DNA from: Atherinomorus stipes
Taxonomy: Eukaryota; Chordata; Actinopteri; Atheriniformes; Atherinidae
Direction: 5' to 3'
Length of the DNA: 64,000 bases
Assembly: GCA_023101725.1 (NCBI GenBank)
Contig: JALJCO010000110.1
Span: 248,001-312,000 of the forward strand
In this document: positions 46,736 to 58,259 of the stretch, one piece after another
Position numbering within the stretch: the first letter of the stretch is position 1
Layout of the letters: each line of letters opens with the position of its first letter
The notes under the pieces: generated by a model
Told to the model about the DNA's origin: nothing
Databases searched by the model: none
Seen by the model: only the letters and a program-made list of their open reading frames with translations
Program-made: the position numbers and the translations under genes

Positions 46736-47326
46736 TAGGGCTGGATGATATGGACCAAAAGTCATCTTGCATAGATTTAGGCTGAACATCGATATCCGAT
46801 ATAAATCCCAAGCAAATGTTTAGTCACAGTCAAAGCCAACTATGATGGATAAAATAATGCTCAGCTGTTCAAAGAACAATAAGATGTAAACCTAAATACT
46901 GTACAAAACTGTATAACAAATCCACAAATAAGGAACATTAAAAAATAATTAAATATGACAAATCCTAGTAGGGAGGGGTGGGTAGAAATATGGAATAATT
47001 GATGCATTGCAATACTTCCCCCGTGCAATTCAGTATTGAATCTGCAAATCCTCTGGATCGATTTACTTCTTGATGTGCAGGGAGCTGTGTGTGTGATTTA
47101 GGTTGTATGGACTAAGGCCACGTTAGATCAGAAACACCAAAATTTTCTTTTTCTTATTTTCAGATGTTTTATTGCTCAAAAATACAAGGTGACATACTAC
47201 ATACGTTCACATGGGCGTGATAATATATATTGAAAAATCTACAACAATCTACAATCGAATCGAAATGCAACCCAAAGAATCAAACTCAAATTGAATTGTG
47301 AGGTTCTTAACTATACCCAGACCTAA
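46736..47326. mobile_element. hAT-like fragments (TAGGGCTGGATGATATGG and an inverted GGGGTGGGTAG element)
   Basis: 46736 begins tagggctggatgatatggac with no matching right end; atatagtccgattccatat at 47387-47405 may be part of it. 46975-47326 is an inverted relative of 27311-28009 (aggggtgggtagaaatatgg .. aggttcttaactatacccag). Boundaries uncertain. Confidence 0.5.
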
Positions 47327-47405
47327 GAGCAGCACTTACAAAGACAAAACAAACAAACGTAACTCTGTATATCGATATATATACACCATATAGTCCGATT
47401 CCATA

Positions 47406-49157
47406 TATGATCATTATCATAATTCCTCAACTATTCATGATAATGATGTAATTCCAGCAGATGTCTGAAAGCTGAGGTTGACATTAAGTGATTTATGGGA
47501 TAACACAAGACTGCCTGTGTACGCAGAGCAAGAATGCAGCACTTTTTACCAACGATGGTCAGATTTGAAAGGTTAAAGGAAAGTTGAAGTTCAGTTTTTA
47601 GAAAAAGTGAAAACTGAAATCAGGAAATGGGATTGATGAAACAACAGGAAATGTTTCCGTTCAATCGCGTATGTGGAGCAACGTTAGGAAGACATGAAGT
47701 AAGAAGTTAATTAATTGGGTTACCAACAACTTAGGATGTTACTGTAAGAGTGATAAAAGCTTTCTGAAACCAAAAATAAACAGATGCAAACATTCGATGT
47801 CTGAATGCCCGTCTAATGTGTTGTTTTAAATGCATCAACCAAACTCTGATGACAGTAGCAAGTGTGGTTAATGACAGATAGTTTAGCTTTGACACTTGAA
47901 AAGGGGAAAAACAACGACCACAAAAACATTCTGCACTGATATCTGTGCACAGAAACGAAAACAACAACAAAAAACAACAGATAAACAGCATCAAAGTGGT
48001 CCACACTAGCTGGGTTTCCGTTACGTCCGAAATGCGTGAAACCTAAATATCACAATTAAAAACAGCTAAAGGAAACACCTACATTTTGAAAAAAAAACCC
48101 TCAAATATCACAAAAAAAGTTTTTACGCTTTCATGAGGCGTAAATTCAGACGTTTTGATAATGTTGTATCTGCTAACATTAACCTGTCAAACTATTGGGA
48201 AGGAGTTTGAAAAGTGGCTGAATGATGTATGGTTTGTTTTCTTGGCTCAGTCGGCATATAGAGCATTTATGGGTCCAACATCAGCCCCCACTGGACCTTT
48301 TATTGACACACATGGAGAACTATTTATGGTCCAGATCTGAAGTTACACAGGAACAAGCGATTCCACATTTTCTTCCAGATACATGTTGATCTTCTGCTCC
48401 TCATCTTCCATCTCTGATGTGTTTTTAGCACCTTTTAAACTGAAAGTCAGTCCAGCTGTTTGCATATTCAGGGCTGTCACAGTAACCGTATATCCAGGGC
48501 ACCCAGCAGGGAACGCCTGTTTACCAGCTTTCCTTGTCTGATTCATTCTGCATGCACTGAGCATAAAATAAACACCAGCACTCACTAGCTGGACTCTGGA
48601 TGCATCATGCTAAGCTCTACCACATGGATCATCACTGACTGCCCTTGCTGCACTGCCTTGTCCTCAAATCTACCACAGCAGGCATTTGGCTGCAGCATGG
48701 CGGGGTATAACAGTTACCATTGCAGTTCAAGCCCTCTGCAGTCAAACTGCCATCAGAAGCCTCTTCAGCTACCAGATGGCAGCACTTCCACCAGAACTCA
48801 GAGGATCGGACATCAAGACATACACGAAGAGGGTCCCAGTTCATGTCAGAATCTCAACAAAGTGCAGCAATTCAGAGCTGGAGCCCCTTAGAGTAACATT
48901 TAAAGCTGTAAAGCATTATTCATGTGAAATGGTGAGGAGAGCTCTACAATCACAGCCCATTACAGTCGCCACAAAAGGAAAAAAGCTCAATAATAACATG
49001 CATTACACTGCTGAGTCACCCAAAATCACTCCTGGGTAGATTCACCGAGGCAGCCCTCAGTGATGTGTTTACAACAGTTACAATCCACATGGTTACAGGT
49101 ATTTTCAGCAGCACAACCAATGATTGGCGCAAATCACAGAAACCATCAACTGACAAT
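47406..49157. other. Unassigned stretch with overlapping open frames
   Basis: 48004-48090 has ctgggtttccgttacgtcc, a DNA-element-style left end without partner. 48343-49039 is open on both strands in several frames of 60-117 codons, CpG-poor and coding-like in texture, but matches no family I know. Confidence 0.35.
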
Positions 49158-49158
49158 A

Positions 49159-49660
49159 GAGATGCACCCATCCAGTGTTTTCTGATCCAATCCGATGATA
49201 CCTGAGCCCATCGACTGATACCCAATACCGATCCGATAATACTGCTGAATGAATAAGCCTTATAATAGGGCTGTGAATCACTAAGTATTATGCAAAACAA
49301 TACTATCATGATATTTTGTCTACAATATTGATAAAATCACGATACAGCGATTCTGCAATAATCAATATATTGCAATAAATGTAATCCACGATACACCACA
49401 GTATGTGTCCCTGAAGACATACCGAATCTAAAGTGAATCCATCTGAAATGAATTACAAAATATGATCAATCAGTCGCACATAAGTGACATCAATTCATGT
49501 GAAATTAGTAAAAGTGCACAGTGGTTCTTCTTAAAGGAGCATATGAATGAAAAATAAACATTCAGTCAGTGCTAGGGCTGGGAAAAAAATATTGCAATAT
49601 TTTCATATGCTGACATCACATCAATATTTAAAAACATGATATTGATCTTAACTTGCAAAG
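49159..49660. repeat. Three hAT-like left or partial ends
   Basis: 49159-49240 (gagatgcacccatccag.. type), 49268-49480 (tagggctgtgaatcacta.., cacgatacagcg) and 49573-49660 (tagggctgggaaaaaaatat, a half-copy of the palindromic family). A right end matching the second may be 52190-52312. Confidence 0.5.
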
Positions 49661-50934
49661 ATGTAGCATCATTGCAACAGGTAAGGTTTAAACATCATGT
49701 CTGCCAGCAGGCTGACACCTGAACATCAACCCAGACATGAAGAGTTTACTTAACTCTGACCACAGAGGGTCAAACAAACATCCTCCTACAATAAGACTGA
49801 GCCTCATGCTGTTGAACATAAGAACACGTGAAACTTCATAATGCTGCTGATCTCTAAATGAGCAGGTTTGGGACTTCTGTTCAGTTTATTACAGTGTTAT
49901 TTCTGCCAGTGAATTAGATTTCTTAACCTGCAATTACTTAGTAAAGCCTGAAGGTACACTGTGGTAGTGCTGCATGTAATCACAGATAATTACACGTCAC
50001 CTCCGCCACTCAGCATCCACCCTGCTGCTCACACAGCTCTCTTTGCTTTGTGCTTGTGCGTGTTTGCACAATGATGAATAAACCATCCTGACGCAGCAGA
50101 TCACAGCGGCCGGCGTCTCCGAGCTCGTCAGCATCAGGGAGACGATGCCGCCGGATCGGCTTCGCATTTTAATTCACGCAGAGAAGCTCAGAGATAAATG
50201 AGGAGAAATGAGTGGTCTGGCCTCTCCTGGTTTCCACGGTTACCGCTCTGACGCCTCGCGCAGACCCCCCTCCGTCTTTCCGATAACGTCTGCCGTTGAT
50301 TCACAGATCTATTCCGGGCCTCGCTCCCTGCCCGCTCGCCCCCACGCTGTTGACGTCCCACCTCACATCAAACACGTGACTCATGGTTTTATTAGTCCTG
50401 CTCCTGTGTGACACCAGTCTGCTGCTGTTAGTACGTCACAAACGAGACGGAGACCCCGGATCTGCATCTGTAGCGCGCCGCTCCGATCCACTGATGTCTG
50501 AAAACTGTTAAAAAGACATCAGTACGCCTCACTGTTGCTCCTCATGACGTACTAGTGGTGATAAACACCCACACACACTTCATCCTGCTGCATGAAATAC
50601 ACACCGTAAGTCAGGAGGGAAAACCCCAGCGTTCACATTATATCCTTCTGTTTCAGAGACGGTTCCCAGATTAGAGAATTACAGTCAGAGCTGGCGGGAT
50701 ATAAACACGGGTCTTTGATCATTTTGTTGGATTTATTTTTAAAAAATGAAAGGGTAGAAAAACACTGGGGTTCTTCTTTCCTTCTTCTTTAATGACCTCA
50801 TCATTCAAGTCTGCTGCGTTTAAAGTTTCCTCCCCTGACTGAGTTGAATCTGACAATAAATTTGTATTTATGGGCCTTTTAATGCAACCGGTTTGATCCA
50901 GATATGATTTGATCCAAAGCAAAGGTAGGAGACT
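49661..50934. other. GC-richer single-copy sequence, no gene supported
   Basis: 50060-50420 has many CpG and a 67-codon plus frame from 50208 without motifs. Possible conserved non-coding DNA; nothing decisive. Confidence 0.4.
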
Positions 50935-51317
50935 GAGATGTGTGCGTTTAAATGTCAATATGATATCAGCACATAAAAATATATCAAAAATTTCATGAAT
51001 TCTTGCAAGATTTTGTAACAGAACAATGAAAAATTGTGAGATTTCATTAATAAAATAGATCGATACCACTAAATATGATATCAGCACATGAAAATTTCAC
51101 AATATTTCAGTGTATCAATATTTTTTCCCACCCCTAGTCTTTAGAAGTTTTAAAATCTGTAAAAAAGATGGGGTTTTTTTTGTTTTTTTTCAGACTTTGG
51201 AAACTGATTGGTTAAATATCTGTTAAATATCGGTGGGGTGGCCGATGTCTGATATTCAGTTTTAAGTCTGATATAGGCCGATACCGATAGGGGGCCGATT
51301 ATATCGTGCATCCCTAA
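50935..51317 (+). mobile_element. Composite hAT-like element, left part lost
   Basis: Begins within the palindrome (aatgtcaatatgatatcagc), then cccacccctagtctttagaag, the gtggggtggccgatgtctga arm and gattatatcgtgcatccctA. Same order as the right half of 35471-36087. Confidence 0.75.
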
Positions 51318-51640
51318 AGGTGCCATGACATCAAATTTCACTTTTCTGGGGTTTTGGGTGTATAATATGATCTGTTGTGCATTGATGAGGCCATGTGAAT
51401 GTCCAGAGTAAGAATCAAAGTTCCTGTTTATGGTCTGTCAGCTTTGTCTCTTTGCTCAGAAACAGTTGAATCAGACAGCAGCTTATCATTCTACGTAGTT
51501 CTATCATTCTACGTAATTTAATTGCTCCAATAAGAGCACACTATCAAGTAAACAGCGCCCCCCCCCCCCCTCTCTCTCTCTCCTAACGGTTTATGCACCG
51601 TCCACTCCCCCCTCCCCCTCCCTGTCTGATTCAGCTTCGT
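51318..51640. repeat. Dispersed repeat (GGTGCCATGACATC start) with C14(CT)n
   Basis: aggtgccatgacatcaaatttc abuts the previous element directly. A run of 14 C then CT repeats lies at about 51549-51576. The paired end was not found. Confidence 0.45.
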
Positions 51641-52189
51641 GTATGGAGCTAGTAGTAACTTCTGTGCAGTCAGGTCTGGGTTTTCAAACAAATGGATTTA
51701 AAAGAAAACTTCTGCAGCAACACTGAGGGAGGGGGCCACAACCTTGTCATTACCTGTAAGTTTATTTATTTTCTAAATGCTGTCTTGTCTGATAAACGTT
51801 GCTCACTGTTTGAAGTGCCCATGTTGCTAGCAGTTAGCCTTTAGCAAAGTCCAACCGCAGCTTGACCTAGATTCTCCAAATAAGGTCATAGCCAAATAAG
51901 GTGTAGCCAATCAAAATGAAGTCAACGTGGTCTCCGGGTAAAGCTCCATATCATCACCGGACCCAACTGTATTACTGAGGAAGTGAGGTCTGGCGTTTCA
52001 AAACAATACTCCGCTGTAAAAAATGCCGTTTTTTTCTTTGGAGTATTTACTCATACAGTAATGCCAACAACATAAACTATTTTTTAACTGCTATGTCATC
52101 ACTCCTTAAAAGAAACTGAACTTCACTGATTTTGACTCAATTTGTTGTTTCAGTCATCCGATGTATGTCCATAGGTACAACTATTATTT
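51641..52189. other. No gene supported
   Basis: May be the interior of the preceding repeat (aaataaggtcatagcc..aaataaggtgtagcc direct repeat near 51878-51906). No coding signal. Confidence 0.35.
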
Positions 52190-52312
52190 CAAGCTGCATT
52201 TTAAATTTCTCTAGTATATCACGATATACTGTATCTCAATGTCACAATATCACAACATTGTACTGTATCGTGACCCATGTATTGTGAAGTCCTTGCCAAC
52301 ACCCACTCCTTC
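52190..52312. repeat. hAT-like right-end fragment (ATCGTGACCCATGTATTG)
   Basis: tatcacgatatactgtatc then gtactgtatcgtgacccatg. ATATCG-style arm; could be the partner of 49268. Confidence 0.4.
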
Positions 52313-52446
52313 CCTACTTGGTGTAAAAATCCACAATATAACTCATTGAAATCGCTGTGAAATGTCTGAGGTATGAGTTGTTTCAGGGCGCATCAACACC
52401 GGCAACGGTCCGTTAGAATGAACTCTGATCTGCTTCCACAGATAGT

Positions 52447-52731
52447 ACAGTCGAAATCACGATTACTCAAACAATTATTTTGTAGTTACACAATGCATTT
52501 ATTCAGCATTTCTGCCTCTGACAAAAAAAATTCTTTGACAATTTACGCAACACGCATCACGCCTCCTCTACTCTCCAGCTGCGTGAGTGTAGTTTGTAGC
52601 AGAAGTTAATGCACTGCACATGCGCATCTCTTTCAGAAGTCGAGTAGCTGAAAATGGCAAATAAATTGTTTGGAGATTTTCTGACACAAAAATTGAATCA
52701 CAATCAAATTTCGATTAATTGCACAGCCCTA
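52447..52731. mobile_element. hAT-like element, right half
   Basis: gtcgaaatcacgattactca matches the left arm of 29813-30400 internally; it ends tcgattaattgcacagcccta. The left terminus is missing. Confidence 0.65.
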
Positions 52732-53689
52732 CTGCAAACTTCAGTCTGGTTCTTCCATCAGGAATTTCACCTGATTTTCCAGACTGAGTACTCTGATTGC
52801 TGTTGACTGCAGAGAAAACCTTGATCCTTGATCTAATGGTCACTATTCAAATCTCATAACTCAAGAAGAGGGTTTGGTCGTAGATGGACCAGAAAATCAA
52901 AGCTTTGCTTTCGGCTCAGCTCTCCCTTCACCACAGCGTTCTCATTGCTGCTAAAGAAGCTCCGATCAATGAGTGATAAAAGGTGCCTTCATGGTCCTGA
53001 GGGCTGACGGGGACATTCGGAAAGGCAAAGTGGTCTCAGGGGAGGGGTCAGACGAGGGACTGATAGACCTGAACAGACCAAACAGGTGGTTTGAAGACCT
53101 GGTCTGGGAAAGGGAAAGTGGGGCATCTTCTTGCAACCAGGCCAAGAAGAGCACCTGATGGTTGAACCGAGGCACCTGGGGCCCCGAGAGGCCCCGAGAG
53201 GCCACACGCTGCCGCCTCCAAGTGAGCTCAGCAGCTGCAGGAAGGGATTCTAAAGCCGGGTGCAATCACCTCCTCGGGAAGCAGGTGAAGGTGGGGGGGC
53301 CTGAGTGAGCTGATTCCCAGCGTCACAGACTGGGCAGAGGATTGAATTTGATGCTTGAATGCGATTAAAAGTTGCCTTATCATTAGAAATGTCATGAATT
53401 TATGGTTTAGCTGAACATCTAAGATCAATTATAGAGGAATAAAAGTTAAATGTTGAACAAAAATGCACAAAAATACTGATAAAGTTTATTTCTACTGATT
53501 TAAGTTTTACATCTGTATCATTTGTTACATAAATTGAATACATAAAGACTAAAGATTTGATATTGGCAGCACTGTTCCTCTTCATGGATGCAGTAAGTTA
53601 CTAATTAAAGTATTAATCAGACTGCTCCAGCAGACGGGTTACAGTTCACGTCGTCCTCTAGAGCTGTCTGAACCTTCAGGACTCGTCGT
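52732..53689. other. No gene supported
   Basis: Unique. A small tandem ggccccgaga x2 near 53180-53201. Frames on both strands (52966-53265 minus, 52973-53158 plus) lack motifs. Confidence 0.45.
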
Positions 53690-53790
53690 CTTTGCTGTGG
53701 CTGCTCTTTATATTTTTATTTCCAACTCTGCTGCAATGACCCAGTTTCGCCCTCGGGGATCAATAAAACATTTCCTCGTTTTATCTGCTC
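53690..53790 (+). mobile_element. LINE 3' tail fragment (GGGGATCAATAAA)
   Basis: gctgcaatgacccagtttcgccctcggggatcaataaaac: the typical 3' end of a fish non-LTR element with AATAAA-like signal. Short and without coding sequence. Confidence 0.55.
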
Positions 53791-54330
53791 CGTGTCGTCT
53801 GACAAACGCAACAAATGTGCAGGATTTCGTGCTGGTGACAGTCAGGACAGAAGACAGACGTGAGGAAGATGGATTATTTCAGCTTTCCTCCTCCTGTGTT
53901 TATCTCCGTATTGATGTTGATCAGGATACTTAATACCTTTTAATGAGATTAAAGAAGCACTCGGGCTCAGATTACTGCAGGAATGTGTGAAATAAATCAC
54001 ATTTTCATCGATCTGGATTATTTTCCTCTTCGGAGCAGCTGTTGGATGCTCAGAGTAAAAATATCTCACATCAGACAGAATAAAAACACTGAGATAACAC
54101 TGAGAAACAAAGCACATCAAATAAATACATAGCTGAGAAACAGTACACTTTTAAACAAATATAAAATAGAAACATTAAACTTGTACTATATATACATGTG
54201 TATATATATATACACACATGGCTCAGTTGGACAATTTTGTGTCACAGTTTGATATTTTTTCTATACAAAAATTTCATTTAAAAAAAATTTCACAATTTCT
54301 ATACATTTTCATGGCTTCCTACAATTGGTT
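53791..54330. other. No gene; AT/AC simple sequence at 54185-54222
   Basis: Unique sequence, then tatatatacatgtgtatata..tacacaca, a short self-complementary microsatellite. Confidence 0.5.
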
Positions 54331-54338
54331 TCTACGAC

Positions 54339-54735
54339 TAGGGATGTAACGATAACCGGTATAATGGTTAACCGTGATAAAATTCCCAACGATTAGTAAT
54401 ACCGTTTCAAATTTTAATCATCGTTAAAACCGTGGCTGATTATAGCATTTTGAAAAACTCCTAGTGATGCTGTTTATTGGCTGGAAGAGCAGTAGTAGTT
54501 ACAGTTTGCAATGTTTAATTATGAAAACATGGCGAAAGGAAACGAAGGCGCCCACATGGACAGTTCTCTTCAGATTTTTCCGCCTTTAAAAAGGACAAAG
54601 TAGACATTTAGACCCATTTTGGATATTTTTAGAGATGCTGTGAGGTATTTCTACAATACCGTGATAAAAATGATAACCGTGATCATTTTGGTCACAATAA
54701 CCGTGATTAGAAATTTTCATATCGTTACATCTCTA
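54339..54735. mobile_element. hAT-like MITE (TAGGGATGTAACGATAACCGG), complete
   Basis: Perfect 8-bp duplication tctacgac at 54331-54338 and 54736-54743. Ends TAGGGATGTAACGAT and ATCGTTACATCTCTA. The interior has a short ATG frame (MAKGNEGAHMDSS from 54529), possibly the first codons of a lost transposase. Confidence 0.93.
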
Positions 54736-54992
54736 TCTACGACTGCTTACCATCGGGATCATACTCAACGTGAAAACGAAAGAAGTTCCAAATACCAGAT
54801 CTGATTGTAGTTCAACACAGAGCTCATCGTCAGAACACAAGTGGATAAAATACATTACAAATTCTGTATTGTTTGATATTTAATACGCAGTGCTCACGGT
54901 TCGATACACACATGTATGAACAGTTAAATACAAATACATGTATTGTTGCACCTCTATATATTTGAACTGCTGCTTGTATAGATGCCTGTCCG

Positions 54993-55631
54993 TAAATTGT
55001 GCCGAGTGGGGATATCGGCTAACACACCAAACCTATCGGCCAATGCTGATACCAGCTAAAAATGCAAAAACAAAAATATTGGCCTAAAATATTGCCGATA
55101 TTTGTGTTCTTTGCTGGTATCAGCATTGGCCGATACCAGTTGTGATGGCCACAAATATCATCAATTTGTATTTATTGATGGTATTGGCATCAACCAATAT
55201 GTCAGGTGTGATGGCCGCAAAAATCTGTCTAAAATATAGGCTGGACGATGTTTTATGCGGATATTTGTGTTTTCTGTTGGTATCAGTATTGGCCAATACG
55301 TCAGGTGTGATGGCCGCAAATATCTGCCATTTGTATTTTTGGGTGGTATTGGCCGATACATCGGGTGTGAAGGCTGCAAATATCAACGTAAAATATCAGC
55401 CGGCCAATATTTGTGTTTTTTTGCTGGTATTGGCATCAGGCCCTATGTCAGATGTGATGGCTGCAAATATCAGCCTAAAATATTGGCCAGCCCACATTTT
55501 AGGCCGATATTTGTGTTTCTTGCTGGTATTGGCATCGGGTGATATGTAAAGTGTGATGGCCGCAAATATCGACCATTTGTATTTTTTGCTGGTATCGGCA
55601 TTTGCAGATTGGTCCCACTCAGCATAATTTA
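54993..55631. repeat. Foldback element filled with a minisatellite
   Basis: Inverted ends gtaaattgtgccgagtggg (54993-55011) and cccactcagcataatttac (55613-55631), two differences. Between them, about six diverged tandem units containing ggtgtgatggccgcaaatat, in 60-bp and 86-101-bp forms; the longer form adds a block centred on cctaaaatat..ggcc. Several frames are open through it because the units lack stops, which is not evidence of a gene. Confidence 0.85.
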
Positions 55632-55886
55632 CAGATGTTTTTATATATATATATTTCTCACAAGTTTAATGTTTCTAGCTAATATTTGTTTACAAGTACA
55701 CTGTTTATTTTTTTTTATATATTTATTTGAAATGCTTTGTTCTTTTTTTTTATTAAAAGAATTGTAGAATTACTTTTCATTGTTTCCTTTATTAGTATTG
55801 GCCCCAAATATCGGCATGTTGTATCAGACATTGACTGATGAGAAAATATCGGTTTTGGCCCTAAAAAATCTTTATTGGTCGATCCC
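55632..55886. mobile_element. hAT-like right-end fragment (ATTGGTCGATCCCT)
   Basis: ccccaaatatcggcatgttg, gagaaaatatcggttttgg and ttattggtcgatccctt. Probably the outer part of an element of which 54993-55631 is the centre. Confidence 0.45.
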
Positions 55887-56929
55887 TTCTCCTGTAAAAG
55901 TTTGTTTATTCATTGCATAGTTCTGCATGTTCGTGCACAATCAGACAAAGTGATTGCTCGTGCCATTTGTTCTACAGTTATAATGAAACATTTTGCCTTT
56001 TTCTTTTTCCTGAACCACAGAACGTCCTAATCCCAGAGAACCCGGTAAGCCTTCCTGACCTCCCTGCTGATGCTTGCTCAGCCCATAATGACTTGTTTTA
56101 TCAGAACACGAATGTTCTTCATCCTTCCCACATCAGTCTGTCCCTTATTACATCTTATCAGAGGCCAAATTACCGGGCTTATTAGAGAAACTGCAGAAGC
56201 TCAGCTGCGGTGACATTTTCTGATGGTTGTAATTAGCTGCAGCCTAACAATGTGCTACTTAGAGCCTGGCAGAAGATGAGGTGGTGGAGAAATGATCAGA
56301 GACCAGCCTGAACATCACCCCCAGCTGGACCGGTGTCCAACCTGTGATTATTGATGGTTTTCCTCTGAATTGTTTTGTTCCCCGGCCCTGTGATCAAATC
56401 TGTCTCAAGACAGCTTTCAGATAATCCTGATGTTGGAAAGAAAAGAAGGACAGTTTAGCCCAGGATCCTTTACCAACTCCAAGTTTTAGGAAGCAGATAC
56501 TGTTGGATGCCTTTAGCTAAACTGTCTGATTGTAATTTAAAGCTGTGACGAAGCTGGCAGGAAGCGAGCAGAGGGGGACATCCCTGGTCCAGAAAGGAAA
56601 AATCCTGTCCAGCAGTTCTAACCCGTCACTAAACCAGCTGAATCTAATTAGCAAAGCTCTTCTGCAGGTAGATGAGCTCGTTAGTGAAACACCTGTTCTT
56701 CATGTGCAGGCAGATCCAAAAACATGGCAGGAATTTCACTTTCTGGCACTTGGATCGTCCACCTTTGGAAGCAAGTTAGGCCCAATCCCAAACCGGTCCC
56801 TACACACAACCCCTCCGTTTGCACGTTTCCACGGAGGATCCGCCATATTCAGGGCCGTCTCAAACCGTGTAGGTTGGAGGACGAGTGGGCTGTTCAGCCC
56901 TTCATCAGCGAGTCTGCATCAGTGTAGAC
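55887..56929. other. Single-copy sequence; possible conserved non-coding segment at 56080-56300
   Basis: 56080-56300 is unique, with taattagctgcag and aacaatg motifs. 56545-57312 is open on plus for 255 codons but crosses a hAT end and two repeats, so I do not call a gene. Confidence 0.4.
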
Positions 56930-56976
56930 TATATAGGCCAATACCGATAGGGGGCCGATTATATCGTGCATCCCTA
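56930..56976 (+). repeat. hAT right-end fragment (GTGCATCCCTA)
   Basis: aggccaataccgatagggggc then gattatatcgtgcatccctA, identical in style to 51276-51317. Solo end. Confidence 0.65.
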
Positions 56977-56994
56977 CGCTCCACAGTAAAAGTC

Positions 56995-57300
56995 AGTCTG
57001 ATGTTGACTCTTGTTTCATCTCTTTCTCTGTCTCTCTCTTTCTTTTCCTCTCTTCCTCTGATAACATCCTCTTCCATTTCTTTGCTGCAGCGGTGCAGGT
57101 TCAACATGTCTTGTGAGTATTTATCCGCTTGCTACTGGCGTGACACGGTGCGTAAAGCGAAACTCAGCTGCAACGTCACGCAGCGTCCTGGAAGAAAAAG
57201 TGGAGAAACGCGGTTTCTCAGCCTCAGGATGCTGCTGGGCGGCGACGGCTCCAGGAACGTACATAACAGATGTCACTGCGCCATCAAACGGGTCAGGAAC
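56995..57300 (+). repeat. Dispersed repeat shared with 15259-15560, splice-like
   Basis: A long pyrimidine tract (57015-57060) leads to tttgctgcag, 22 bases, then tgtgagtatt, imitating a small exon with acceptor and donor; the homologous copy at 15259 has lost both signals. The body carries tctcagcctcagg.tgctgc. Confidence 0.55.
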
Positions 57301-58020
57301 GCAGAGTTTTAAGGTCGGAAGATTACATCGTACATTAAATGGCCCTGCAGGAGATGGAGATTTTAACTGGCTGTCGTTGGAATCAGCTTTAAGAAGAACA
57401 GAAGATCCTGGTCCAGATGTGTAGGTTATCTCCACTGAGGATGCTGCGGTCATGTGTTGTTTAGAAACACGAACATCTCTCATAGAGGCTGACAGCAACA
57501 CCTTGAGAAACTGTCGTGAAGACATCAGGATGCTCGTCCATCCGGCTGTGTGATGCCGGCATTTTGGGTCCATCCAGAAGTAGCAGCCTGAAGCAGCAAC
57601 GCTGTAACCAGCTTCTTTTACTGGATGCAGCATTTAAAAACCAGTTCACAGCTGTATGCCGTTCTGGTTCTACCAACATTTAAAATGACATTTGGGTGTC
57701 TTGTTCGACACATCTCATTCTAAGCGGGGACAGAAATTCATCTGCTACAGGTTTAATCCACTTTTATGCACCATTAACATCATTATCACCATCTTTTCAC
57801 AATAAACCAATAAACAAAAGACAAACAACCACAGTCCCATTAAAATGTTACTAGTTACAGGATGATCAGTAAGTACTTCAGCGTGGCTGTTTGTGGTGCG
57901 CGCGGCTGAATTACTGCAGCCAGTAGTAATCAATGACCAGCTCACTGGTGTCCTTCAGATCTACAGAAACACATTTCCATGCAAACTAACAACGCAGAGA
58001 GAGACAGCAACAGGAGGAGA
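57301..58020. other. No gene supported
   Basis: A minus-strand 170-codon frame (57121-57633) overlaps the repeat and shows no domain. The rest is unique. Confidence 0.45.
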
Positions 58021-58070
58021 GAGGAGACGGGAGGAGACGGGAGGAGACGGGAGGAGACGGGAGGAGGCCG
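58021..58070. repeat. 10-bp minisatellite, GAGGAGACGG x4 plus variant
   Basis: Four exact GAGGAGACGG units and one GAGGAGGCCG. Confidence 0.95.
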
Positions 58071-58259
58071 AGTCAACAGACATCAGGTCAGTTTCGTGCA
58101 GCTGCACCATCATCATCATACATCCTCTCTACCTTCATCACATTCACACACATAAACAAGCAGCCGATCGGGTGGAGGACGCCTCCATCATCACTCGGAC
58201 CAGCTCGTCTCGTTCTGCTCAATCCAAAAGCATCAACACCTGCTGATGATGTCATCATC

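Noticed and set aside
55142..55549. 135-codon plus-strand ORF with repeated GVMAAN
   Set aside because: Encoded by the minisatellite units; the opposite strand is also open. Repeats explain it fully.
54993..55631. Tandem array as a CRISPR
   Set aside because: Unit lengths vary and units are adjacent without unique spacers; the setting is a vertebrate intron.
56545..57312. 255-codon plus-strand ORF
   Set aside because: Runs through unique DNA, a hAT right end and a dispersed repeat with a CT tract. No recognisable domain; chance plus low stop density.
57121..57633. 170-codon minus-strand ORF
   Set aside because: Overlaps the dispersed repeat, has no motif, and its repeat homologue is not open.
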